Assembly (NCBI GenBank): GCA_910586605.1
Contig: CAJUJR010000070.1
Coordinates: 1 to 14,731, forward strand
Origin: an uncultured Lachnospiraceae bacterium
Lineage (GTDB): Bacteria > Bacillota > Clostridia > Lachnospirales > Lachnospiraceae
Reading direction: 5' to 3'
DNA length: 14,731 bases
Shown: positions 6,657-13,725 of the stretch, one piece after another
Position numbering within the stretch: position 1 is the stretch's first letter
How the letters are laid out: every line of letters starts with the position of its first letter
Made by a program: the position numbers and the translations under genes
Notes under the pieces: generated by a model
What the model was told of the DNA's origin: nothing
The model's database searches: none
What the model saw: only the letters and a program-made list of their open reading frames with translations

Positions 6657-7349
6657 CTACAGTATCTTGCGAAAATATCCAATAAAAGCCTCATTCACTT
6701 TTCCATACAGACGCCGGCTGACGGGCGCTTCTAACCCGCCGGTAAGCAGCACCCTATTATGTTCAACCGCCTCTATGTGGCATAAATTTACAAGTACGCC
6801 GCGATGGCACTCTACAAAACAGCCCAGCCCCAAATCCTTTTGTGCCTGTTTCAATGACTGTACCACTGCATATTTCCCATGTGTTGTTGTATAAAAGCAC
6901 TGTCCTGCAAAAACTTCTATTTTAATAATGTCCTTCTGCAATACTTTATATACGCCATCCTCTGTACCTAGCACCATAAATGGCATCCCTGCAATCCGTT
7001 CCAGGCATTCTTTTACCTTTTCTTCTTTTACTGGCTTGACTAGATAATGGACCGCCTCCACCTCATATCCTTCTGAAATATATTCATCCATCCCTGTAAC
7101 AAACACAATTGGTATGGGATCATTTTTCTTCCGAAGCTTCCTTGCCAGTGAAATCCCATCCTCCCCTGGCATCTGGATATCCAAAAAGAGTATGTCAAAA
7201 CAGGATTCTTCATAATCAAACAAAAAATGCTCTGTTGCCGAATAGCAGGAAACTTGCACATCCCTTCGGTTGAATGCTGCCCATTCCCCAATAACCTTCT
7301 TTAGCCAATCTGCCTCTGCCTGGTTATCTTCACAAACTGCTATCTTCAT
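6657..7349 (-). CDS. LytTR response regulator (AgrA-like)
   Basis: 230 residues. The receiver domain (about 1-120) has acidic residues Glu7 and Asp8, phospho-acceptor Asp57 in DILFLDIQMPG, switch Thr85 in VFVTG, and Lys105 in YLVKPVK. A LytTR DNA-binding domain (about 130-230) follows, with FVECHRGVLVNLCHIEAVE and a PVSRRLYGKV end strand. All phosphorylation residues are intact, so it should be a working transcription factor that binds paired direct repeats; targets are not visible. The start lies 13 bases after the hydrogenase-like gene's stop, with a modest ribosome binding site (GAGATGGGA), so the two genes are translationally close and co-transcribed. The following GHKL gene looks unable to phosphorylate it in the usual way, so activation may come from another kinase or from a non-phosphorylation input. 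Confidence 0.93.
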   Translation of the reverse strand: MKIAVCEDNQAEADWLKKVIGEWAAFNRRDVQVSCYSATEHFLFDYEESCFDILFLDIQMPGEDGISLARKLRKKNDPIPIVFVTGMDEYISEGYEVEAVHYLVKPVKEEKVKECLERIAGMPFMVLGTEDGVYKVLQKDIIKIEVFAGQCFYTTTHGKYAVVQSLKQAQKDLGLGCFVECHRGVLVNLCHIEAVEHNRVLLTGGLEAPVSRRLYGKVNEAFIGYFRKIL

Positions 7350-7362
7350 ACTAATCCCATCT

Positions 7363-9291
7363 CTAATTCAAAATTGAATTTGTCTGTTCTATCACTTCCT
7401 GGACACGTTCTGCTATATGCGATACTGTATTCATAGACTCCTGTATCATCATGCTTTTTTCAGAAGTCCGGTCAACATTCTCAATAGAAAGATTTACCGC
7501 TTCTAACAATTCCGCCGTCACTGTGCTAAATTTCTGGATAATTTCATTTACCTCTTGAATTGCATGCTGGATCGCATCGTCATTTTCCCTTGCACTGCCA
7601 ACAGAAGCTTTTGAACTCTCTGACAGTTCGCGTATGCTGGTAGCAACGACAGAAAAGCCTTTTCCTGCTTCACCGGCCCTTGCCGCCTCAATTGCTGCAT
7701 TTAAAGAAAGTAAATTAATTTTCCCAGAAATTTTTTCAACATCCTGTGTCATAATATTATATTGGTTAATACTTGTATTAATATTTTCCAATGAAATTGA
7801 GATACTTTGGTTCAGTTCCTGCAGCTCATTCATATATTTTGCCACATTTGTCATTTCTGTACTGCTTTCTTTCCCTGTCTCACGGATAACAACTGCTTCA
7901 TCATGCACTTTTTCAATATTTTCAGATAAATTGCCAAACACTTCCACCAATTCATTATTCATACGCAAAACTTCTTCGTTGATAGAAGTCACCTTTTTAC
8001 GTTCACTATAAATAGATTTCATCATATACTGATGGCAGTTTTCCCGCTCATTGATTCCCTTTGCCAATGCAATTGCCATATCGCGGCATGACTTGTACCC
8101 ACAGGCGTGGCAGTCAAAGTTCTTTTCCATATCCGTTTCTTTCCCAAGGGAACGGTATGCCCTTTCAATATCTGCTTCGCTGACTTTTACAGATTCTGAA
8201 TATTTTGACTTATATGTACGAACAAAATCATTTAAATTTAATGTCTTGTCAAATGCAGCAAACTGCTTGTCAACTCCCTTTTTAGAAGTATTTGCTTTAC
8301 GAAGCCTCCTGGCATACCGCTCCACATCATGCATAATGTCATTCATGCTAAAACAGTTATAATTAACCCCTGTAGCAGGCCCTCCATTACAACCATTCTC
8401 ACAATTTAATACATCAAAAACAGTAGGTAACCATCTGGATTTTTCTTTCTCGTAAGTATCTAAATCCCTGTACAGCTTATCCGTCCCTTCGGAAGTTACT
8501 ACTTCTAATTCAGGGTTATGGATTAGGAGATTCTTCATCAATCCGCCTGGCTTAGAATAAATAGCCCCTTCCAGCCCCTGATGCTCATCAAATTCAAACT
8601 CACTATAAATTTTAACTTTTGGTAGGTCAATCTTATTTTTTTCAAAATACTTTTTCAGATGCTCCATTGTTACATTATAATCAATCACACCTGTTTCCCG
8701 AAACTCATCAATTTTTGCAATACATGGTGAAATCGCCGCAATCTTCCCTTTGAATCCCAGGATTTTGCGCACATAAATGGCAATACACAGCATTGGGCTA
8801 TGGATAGGTGAAAGATGTGAAAGAAGCGATGGCTTATGGCACTGAATATAATTTACGACCGCTGCGCAAGGCTGTGAAATCACCTTTGCATCCGGGTGCT
8901 GCTCCAGATAACGCAAATGTGCCCAGGTGCAGATATCCGCCCCAAAGCTAGTATCATAAATCGCTTTTACCCCTTTGTTCCGCAGCCATTGAAGGACATG
9001 GCGCCAATTTCCGTCAAAAGCAATCTTAATTGCCGGGGCAGCCAGGACTGCCACTTCCTTCCCCTCCTGTAAATCCTTCAGAAATTGGTCAATATCATCT
9101 TCAAAATACCTCGCATCATGGGAACATGCCTTAATACATGCCCCACATTTAATACATTTCCCATTATCAATCTGAATCCTCAGATTCCCTTCCGCATCCG
9201 TATGGGCTATGTTCGCATCACCCGCCGGACAGACCTTTACACATGCATTACACCCAACACATTTTTCTTCCTTTAATCCAATGATACTCAT
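7363..9291 (-). CDS. Sensory [FeFe]-hydrogenase-like protein fused to a chemotaxis signalling domain
   Basis: 642 residues, soluble, no membrane helix. Two [4Fe-4S] ferredoxin motifs open it (Cys11/14/17/21 and Cys46/49/52/56). The H-cluster domain (about 80-330) has all four cluster cysteines: Cys142 in SQPCAAVV, Cys190 in SPCIAKIDE and Cys297/Cys301 in LNCENGCNGG; Lys193 of the second loop is kept. The proton-relay Cys just before Cys142 in active enzymes is Pro141 here. A further Fe-S module follows: Cys394, 397, 402 and 419 (CHACGYKSC). Residues about 425-642 are a coiled coil with the receptor tip KINLLSLNAAIEAARAGEAG (525-544). Such fusions are annotated as group C/D-like sensory hydrogenases; hydrogen or redox sensing is inferred, not shown. 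The coiled coil is short and lacks a membrane anchor, so signalling to a CheA array or directly to the operon partners are both possible. The start at 9291 has AAAGG upstream; promoter at 9346-9374. Confidence 0.92.
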   Translation of the reverse strand: MSIIGLKEEKCVGCNACVKVCPAGDANIAHTDAEGNLRIQIDNGKCIKCGACIKACSHDARYFEDDIDQFLKDLQEGKEVAVLAAPAIKIAFDGNWRHVLQWLRNKGVKAIYDTSFGADICTWAHLRYLEQHPDAKVISQPCAAVVNYIQCHKPSLLSHLSPIHSPMLCIAIYVRKILGFKGKIAAISPCIAKIDEFRETGVIDYNVTMEHLKKYFEKNKIDLPKVKIYSEFEFDEHQGLEGAIYSKPGGLMKNLLIHNPELEVVTSEGTDKLYRDLDTYEKEKSRWLPTVFDVLNCENGCNGGPATGVNYNCFSMNDIMHDVERYARRLRKANTSKKGVDKQFAAFDKTLNLNDFVRTYKSKYSESVKVSEADIERAYRSLGKETDMEKNFDCHACGYKSCRDMAIALAKGINERENCHQYMMKSIYSERKKVTSINEEVLRMNNELVEVFGNLSENIEKVHDEAVVIRETGKESSTEMTNVAKYMNELQELNQSISISLENINTSINQYNIMTQDVEKISGKINLLSLNAAIEAARAGEAGKGFSVVATSIRELSESSKASVGSARENDDAIQHAIQEVNEIIQKFSTVTAELLEAVNLSIENVDRTSEKSMMIQESMNTVSHIAERVQEVIEQTNSILN

Positions 9292-9345
9292 AGTTTTTCA
9301 GCCTTTCTTCACGTTCACACTAAAGTTAAAATACCTCTACCTAAT

Positions 9346-9374
9346 ATAATAGTGAAAAATGGACAAAACCTCAA
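9346..9374 (-). promoter_or_regulatory. Promoter of the hydrogenase-like/LytTR operon
   Basis: On the minus strand, TTGAGG (9374-9369), a 17-base spacer and TATTAT (9351-9346). The start codon is 54 bases downstream. The region between this and the upstream gene's terminator (9375-9452) shows no further gene. Confidence 0.6.
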
Positions 9375-9443
9375 GTATAATTTATAAAAAGTTTCTCTAG
9401 ACGGCCAATTCCTAAAAAATTGCGTTGCCCTAAAGCGTGTTTG

Positions 9444-9462
9444 AAAGCCACTAAAAAACCAT
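9444..9462. repeat. Second copy of the 19-base motif at 2592-2610
   Basis: AAAGCCACTAAAAAACCAT, one mismatch from 2592-2610. It overlaps the T tract and first stem bases of the terminator at 9453-9495. Confidence 0.4.
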
Positions 9463-9495
9463 GAGAAACCTGCTTTTAAAGCATGCCTCTCATGG
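9453..9495 (-). terminator. Rho-independent terminator of the PepSY gene
   Basis: The outer arms CCATGAGA (9459-9466) and TCTCATGG (9488-9495) pair perfectly, and an inner TGCTTT/AAAGCA stem adds six pairs. Reading on the minus strand the hairpin is followed by six Ts (9458-9453). It ends transcription about 30 bases after the PepSY stop and insulates the hydrogenase operon downstream. Confidence 0.85.
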
Positions 9496-9524
9496 CCATA
9501 TTTTACAGACGTTCCCAAACGCCC

Positions 9525-10259
9525 TTAATCATCAATATCCTTCTCAAACTCCAGAATCTTCCCAGTTTTGGCATCAATTTTTACATCATATTCATATTGC
9601 CCTTTTACCATAGACACTTCATATACTGCCACTCCGTCGTCAGTTTCAAATTCCACCTTGATAACGGTTGCTTTCGGGACTTTGTTTAATGCAATTGATT
9701 TTGCTTTCTCTGAACCGATATATTTATTTTCTGCCTGATGGGAAACAACAACCTCCCACTCATATTCCAGAAGCCTTAGGGTACTTGCACTGTAGACCAG
9801 CGTATACTTCTTATCGCCTTTTTTCAGCCTGATTTTACACTGTGTCATCCCATCATCTAATTTTTTGGAAGAACTGCTGATTTTTGCGCCCTTCACTTTC
9901 TTAAGGGCATCAGCTTCTGCTTTTTTCAGTGCATTTGCCTTTACCTTACCTGTCATGTCCTTATTAGATGGGACTTTAACTTCCCATTCATATTTCATCA
10001 GCTTACCATCTGATGAACGGTACTCCAATTTGTATTCTTTCCCACCTTTTAAAAGCTCTACCTCATATACAACCGCCCCATTTTCGTAGTCTGTATCAAT
10101 TTCAACCACTGTAGCAGCAGGCACTTTCTTTAACGCTGCCGCCCTCGCTTCCTTTTCACTCTGCATCTTTTTCGCCTCCGCAGTTGAAAAGATGCTGACT
10201 GCTGCAAGCGCAAAGAACAATATGCTGCAAAAAGATATTTTTTTCCAGAAATTTTTCAT
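9525..10259 (-). CDS. Secreted protein with three PepSY-like repeats
   Basis: 244 residues with a Sec signal peptide (charged MKNFWKK, hydrophobic core about 8-26, likely cleavage after AEA at residue 29). Cys11 sits inside the core and is not a lipobox. The mature part is three tandem repeats, about residues 35-97, 107-172 and 183-240. Each has a helix rich in A/K ('A..iALkKVPkAtV'), a strand ('VYEVell'), and a Y-x-Y/DG-K turn ending in 'EyEWEV' or 'EFEKDI'. This is the PepSY fold, associated with inhibition of or binding to secreted peptidases and with wall-exposed sensing. The middle repeat diverges most. It is probably monocistronic, with GGAGG before the ATG and a strong terminator after. 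Upstream bases hold several TATAAT-like boxes but no well-spaced -35. Its partner is unknown. Confidence 0.85.
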   Translation of the reverse strand: MKNFWKKISFCSILFFALAAVSIFSTAEAKKMQSEKEARAAALKKVPAATVVEIDTDYENGAVVYEVELLKGGKEYKLEYRSSDGKLMKYEWEVKVPSNKDMTGKVKANALKKAEADALKKVKGAKISSSSKKLDDGMTQCKIRLKKGDKKYTLVYSASTLRLLEYEWEVVVSHQAENKYIGSEKAKSIALNKVPKATVIKVEFETDDGVAVYEVSMVKGQYEYDVKIDAKTGKILEFEKDIDD

Positions 10260-10432
10260 AATCCAACCTCCATTTGCTTATAATAAATTACTGCCCATCT
10301 CTGTACCACCATACATTATATCCTTATAACTTACTCCTTTATAACTATTATATGAAAATTTATGTCACTTGTGTGTCAGCGTTACTCTTCGCTCTGTAAC
10401 CAGCAGAAACAGCCCTATCCCGCAATGCAATC

Positions 10433-10457
10433 ATTTTTGTGCAAAATGCACCAAAAT
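10433..10457. promoter_or_regulatory. Candidate operator upstream of the fru promoter
   Basis: ATTTTTGTGCA (10433-10443) and TGCACCAAAAT (10447-10457) form an 11-bp inverted repeat with one mismatch around AAA. It ends 28 bases before the -35 box, a position that suits an activator or a looping repressor. It does not resemble a classical CcpA cre site. No regulator gene lies beside it in this window. Confidence 0.5.
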
Positions 10458-10485
10458 CAGCCAACCTTTTTGTGAATACTTATGA

Positions 10486-10514
10486 TTGATTTTGAACGAA
10501 TTTGGTCATATAAT
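10486..10514 (+). promoter_or_regulatory. fru operon promoter
   Basis: TTGATT (10486-10491), a 17-base spacer, then consensus TATAAT (10509-10514). fruK starts 50 bases downstream, preceded by GGAAAGGA. Confidence 0.75.
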
Positions 10515-10563
10515 AGCTTTAACAAAAAAAGCTACGGTTTGGAGTAGCGGAAAGGAAAAATAT

Positions 10564-11478
10564 ATGATTTACACAGTTACCTTTAATCCATCGCTAGATT
10601 ACATTGTTTCTGTACCTGATTTTAAGCTTGGGCTTACAAACCGTACAGATTCAGAATTAATGCTTCCCGGCGGAAAAGGAATCAATGTTTCCATTGTCCT
10701 GGAAAACCTCGGCATGGAAAGCACAGCCCTTGGATTCATGGCAGGATTTACCGGAGATGAAATCAGCAGGAAGGTTGAAGATATGGGCGTAAAAGCAGAT
10801 TTCATCAAAATCAGCCAAGGCATCTCCAGAATCAACTTAAAATTAAAATCTATTGATGGTACAGAAATCAACGGACAAGGCCCTGATATCGGGCAGGAAC
10901 AAGTAGAACTTCTCTTAAAGAAACTAGACGGACTGCAAGAAGGCGATGTACTTGTGCTTGCAGGAAGCATACCGGCCTCTATGCCAGATGATATTTACAA
11001 AAATATCATGAAACGTTTAGAAAACAAAGGCATCCTGATTGCCGTTGACGCTACGAAAGACTTACTGGTTAATGTCTTGGAATACCATCCATTCCTAGTA
11101 AAACCAAACAACCATGAACTTGGTGAAATTTTCAATGTTACGTTAAAAACAAAAGAGGAAGTAATCCCTTATGCAAAAAAACTACAGGAACAAGGAGCCA
11201 GGAATGTACTGGTATCTATGGCTGGCGAAGGGGCAGTATTCGTTGCAGAAGATGGTACCATATTTAAAGCTCCGGCGCCAGAAGGCGAACTGAAAAATGC
11301 TGTAGGGGCTGGAGACTCTATGGTTGCAGGATTTTTAGCCGGATGGCTGGACAAAAAAGAGTACAAACATGCATTTTGTATGGGAATTGCCACCGGAAGC
11401 GCCAGCGCATTTTCTGAAAACCTTGCAACAAAAAAAGAAGCCGAAGAAGTATACCGCCGTGTTATCCTGGTTGAATAA
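10564..11478 (+). CDS. fruK: 1-phosphofructokinase
   Basis: 304 residues, normal for the family. It phosphorylates fructose-1-phosphate, the product of the PTS permease encoded next door, to fructose-1,6-bisphosphate using ATP. PfkB-fold features: the opening MIYTVTFNPSLDYIVSVPDF, the sugar-binding GGKGIN (Gly36-Asn41), and the C-terminal NAVGAGDSMVAGF with catalytic base Asp251 and the anion hole before it. ATG at 10564 is chosen over an in-frame TTG at 10486 because GGAAAGGA lies directly upstream and the longer form would overlap the promoter. Tagatose-6-phosphate kinase (LacC) is a close relative, but the fructose EIIABC downstream settles the call. fruA follows after 32 bases. Confidence 0.95.
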   Translation: MIYTVTFNPSLDYIVSVPDFKLGLTNRTDSELMLPGGKGINVSIVLENLGMESTALGFMAGFTGDEISRKVEDMGVKADFIKISQGISRINLKLKSIDGTEINGQGPDIGQEQVELLLKKLDGLQEGDVLVLAGSIPASMPDDIYKNIMKRLENKGILIAVDATKDLLVNVLEYHPFLVKPNNHELGEIFNVTLKTKEEVIPYAKKLQEQGARNVLVSMAGEGAVFVAEDGTIFKAPAPEGELKNAVGAGDSMVAGFLAGWLDKKEYKHAFCMGIATGSASAFSENLATKKEAEEVYRRVILVE

Positions 11479-11510
11479 TTGATGAAACAATCTGGAAAGG
11501 GGACAAAGTT

Positions 11511-13418
11511 ATGAGAATCACTGATTTATTAGACAAAAGAAGCATCCTTCTGGATGCGGCGCCAGAAAGCAAATCAGAAGCATTAGACACAGCCGTAGAA
11601 TTAATGGCAAAAAGTGAAAAAATCCGTGATATTGAGGCATATAGAAAACAAGTATATGCCAGGGAAGAGGAAAGCACCACAGGCATCGGGGAAGGAATCG
11701 CAATCCCACACGGAAAATGTGATGCAGTAACAAAACCCGGGCTGGCGGCAATGGTAATAAAAAACGGGGTAGATTTTGATTCCCTGGATGGAGAACCTGT
11801 CAAACTTCTCTTCCTGATTGCAGCGCCCAATACAAAGGATAATGTGCATCTTGATGTATTAAGTAAATTATCCGTATTAATGATGGATGAAGACTTTTCC
11901 GCATCGCTTTGCAATGCAGCTTCTGTCGATGAATTCCTGGCAATCATTGACAAGGCGGATGATGAAAAGCCTGACATTGACGAACGGTTAGAAAATACCG
12001 GGGCAGCAGAAGCAGGCCAGACAAAAATCCTTGCCGTCACTTCTTGCCCTACAGGAATTGCCCATACTTATATGGCGGCAGAAGGCATCGAAAAAGCTGC
12101 CAAAGCAAAAGGCTGTTCTGTAAAAATTGAAACAAGGGGCTCTGGCGGCGCTAAAAACGTATTGACAGCGGCAGATATTGATGCTGCTGACTGCATTATT
12201 GTTGCAGCAGACGCCCAGGTTCCAATGGACCGGTTTGATGGGAAAAAAGTAATTGAATGCCCTGTTTCTGATGGCATCCACAAAGCAGATGAATTATTAG
12301 AGCGGGCAATGGCTGGCGACGCACCTGTTTTCCACAGTGCCAATGCGCCACAATCTTCACAGACCGCAAAAGGAGGAAGCATAGGCCATCAGATATATAC
12401 ACAGCTTATGAATGGGGTTTCCCATATGCTCCCGTTTGTCGTTGGCGGAGGCATCCTAATTGCACTGGCATTTTTAATTGACGGATTGGCTGTTGACATG
12501 AACTCCCTTTCTGTTGAGGAAAGAGGAAACTTTGGCTCCATTACAGCCGCCGCTGCCACCCTAAAAGGGATTGGCGATGTTGCATTCGGATTTATGCTGC
12601 CTGTGCTGGCCGGTTTTATCGCAATGGCAATCGGCGACCGCCCAGCCCTAGCCGTTGGCTTTGTCGGAGGCATGATTGCTGCCCAGGGAAAATCCGGGTT
12701 CTTAGGCGCTTTAGCGGCAGGCTTTATTGCAGGCTATGTTATTGTTTTATTAAAAAAGATTTGCGATACCTTGCCAGAGGCAATTGAAAAATTAGCGCCC
12801 GTACTTATTTTGCCAGTAGTAGGCATTTTAGTTATGGGACTCTTAATGAACTTTGCAATCGAACCAATTATGGGGGCGATCAACACGGGCTTAAATAATG
12901 GGCTTAAATCCATGGGAGGCTCCAGCAAAATTGTATTAGGGCTGATTTTAGGCGCTATGATGGCAATTGATATGGGCGGCCCATTTAATAAAGCTGCTTA
13001 TGTATTTGGCACGGCATCTATTGCGGCCGGGAACTATGATATTATGGCAGCCGTTATGATTGGCGGCATGACGCCTCCATGTGCAATTGCACTTGCAAGC
13101 TTATTGTTCAAGGACAAATTTACAAAAGAAGAACGGGAAACAGGCCCAACCAACTTTATTATGGGGCTTGCCTTTATTACAGAAGGTGCAATCCCATTCG
13201 CTGCATCTGACCCGCTCCATGTACTTCCTGCATGTATCGCAGGCTCTGGCGTGGCAGGCGCGCTCAGCATGGCATTTAATTGTACCCTGATGGCTCCACA
13301 TGGAGGAATTTTTGTCTTCCCAGTAGTTGGGAACGCTATATTCTATCTTGTAGCTTTAGTTGCCGGCACAGCAGTTTCTACTGTTCTTCTTGGCATATTA
13401 AAGAAAAAAATATATTAA
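11511..13418 (+). CDS. fruA: PTS fructose transporter subunit EIIABC
   Basis: 635 residues. It imports fructose across the membrane and phosphorylates it to fructose-1-phosphate. EIIA, residues about 1-150, has phospho-His67 in IAIPHGK. EIIB, about 171-270, has phospho-Cys179 in TSCPTGIAHTYMAAE. EIIC, about 292-632, starts at LMNGVSHMLPFVVGGGILIA and has many membrane helices, with GGPFNKAAY and the ITEGAIPFA loop typical of fructose-family EIIC. The A-B-C order in one chain is the usual Firmicute FruA. GGAAAGGGGA precedes the ATG. The HPr gene starts 25 bases after its stop. All phosphorylation sites are present. Confidence 0.96.
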   Translation: MRITDLLDKRSILLDAAPESKSEALDTAVELMAKSEKIRDIEAYRKQVYAREEESTTGIGEGIAIPHGKCDAVTKPGLAAMVIKNGVDFDSLDGEPVKLLFLIAAPNTKDNVHLDVLSKLSVLMMDEDFSASLCNAASVDEFLAIIDKADDEKPDIDERLENTGAAEAGQTKILAVTSCPTGIAHTYMAAEGIEKAAKAKGCSVKIETRGSGGAKNVLTAADIDAADCIIVAADAQVPMDRFDGKKVIECPVSDGIHKADELLERAMAGDAPVFHSANAPQSSQTAKGGSIGHQIYTQLMNGVSHMLPFVVGGGILIALAFLIDGLAVDMNSLSVEERGNFGSITAAAATLKGIGDVAFGFMLPVLAGFIAMAIGDRPALAVGFVGGMIAAQGKSGFLGALAAGFIAGYVIVLLKKICDTLPEAIEKLAPVLILPVVGILVMGLLMNFAIEPIMGAINTGLNNGLKSMGGSSKIVLGLILGAMMAIDMGGPFNKAAYVFGTASIAAGNYDIMAAVMIGGMTPPCAIALASLLFKDKFTKEERETGPTNFIMGLAFITEGAIPFAASDPLHVLPACIAGSGVAGALSMAFNCTLMAPHGGIFVFPVVGNAIFYLVALVAGTAVSTVLLGILKKKIY

Positions 13419-13443
13419 ACACCCAAAAAGGAGGATTATTATT

Positions 13444-13701
13444 ATGAAGGAATTTACTTACACCATTACAGACCCAGAAGGAATCCATGCACGCCCTGCA
13501 GGTGAATTAGTGAAAGCAGCAAAGGAATTTTCCTGCAAAATCACCTTAACAAAAGATGGAAAATCCGGTGACTGCAAGAAAATCTTTGGCATAATGGGCT
13601 TGGCAGTAAAAAATGGCAATGAGGTAGTAATGAGCTTTGATGGAGAAGATGAGGATGCTGCATGTGAAAAAATCAGCGCTTTCATGAAGGAAAACTTATA
13701 A
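13444..13701 (+). CDS. ptsH: HPr-type phosphocarrier with His15 but no Ser46
   Basis: 85 residues. It takes phosphate from enzyme I and passes it to EIIA. The active-site loop GIHARPAGEL has His15 and Arg17. An ungapped alignment with Bacillus subtilis HPr puts Lys46 (GDCKKIFGIMGL) where regulatory Ser46 stands (NLKSIMGVMSL). HPr kinase/phosphorylase should therefore not modify it, and it should not act as a CcpA co-repressor through P-Ser. It is not Crh, which lacks His15 and keeps Ser46. AAAGGAGG precedes the ATG. It sits between fruA and the enzyme I gene, so it is likely fructose-induced. It may be a dedicated fructose carrier beside a classical HPr elsewhere, or the only HPr; the window cannot tell. 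Confidence 0.93.
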   Translation: MKEFTYTITDPEGIHARPAGELVKAAKEFSCKITLTKDGKSGDCKKIFGIMGLAVKNGNEVVMSFDGEDEDAACEKISAFMKENL

Positions 13702-13725
13702 GCACCAGAAAGTGGGGGAACAGCT

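Larger units (their letters stand above)
10260..10563. other. Divergent intergenic region between the PepSY gene and fruK
   Basis: 304 bases without a gene. The left part is AT-rich with several TATAAT-like boxes that could serve the minus-strand PepSY gene, none with a convincing -35 at 17 bases. The right part holds the candidate operator at 10433-10457 and the fru promoter at 10486-10514. A frame open into fruK from 10486 overlaps the promoter and is not coding. Confidence 0.7.

Noticed and set aside
7367..7382. AATTCA/TGAATT dyad at the end of the hydrogenase-like gene
   Set aside because: Six AT-rich pairs inside coding sequence with no T run; it is too weak to call a terminator or operator.
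9315..9518. Minus-strand open frame of 67 codons after the PepSY gene
   Set aside because: It runs through the terminator hairpin and the hydrogenase promoter, and has a GTG start without a good ribosome binding site.
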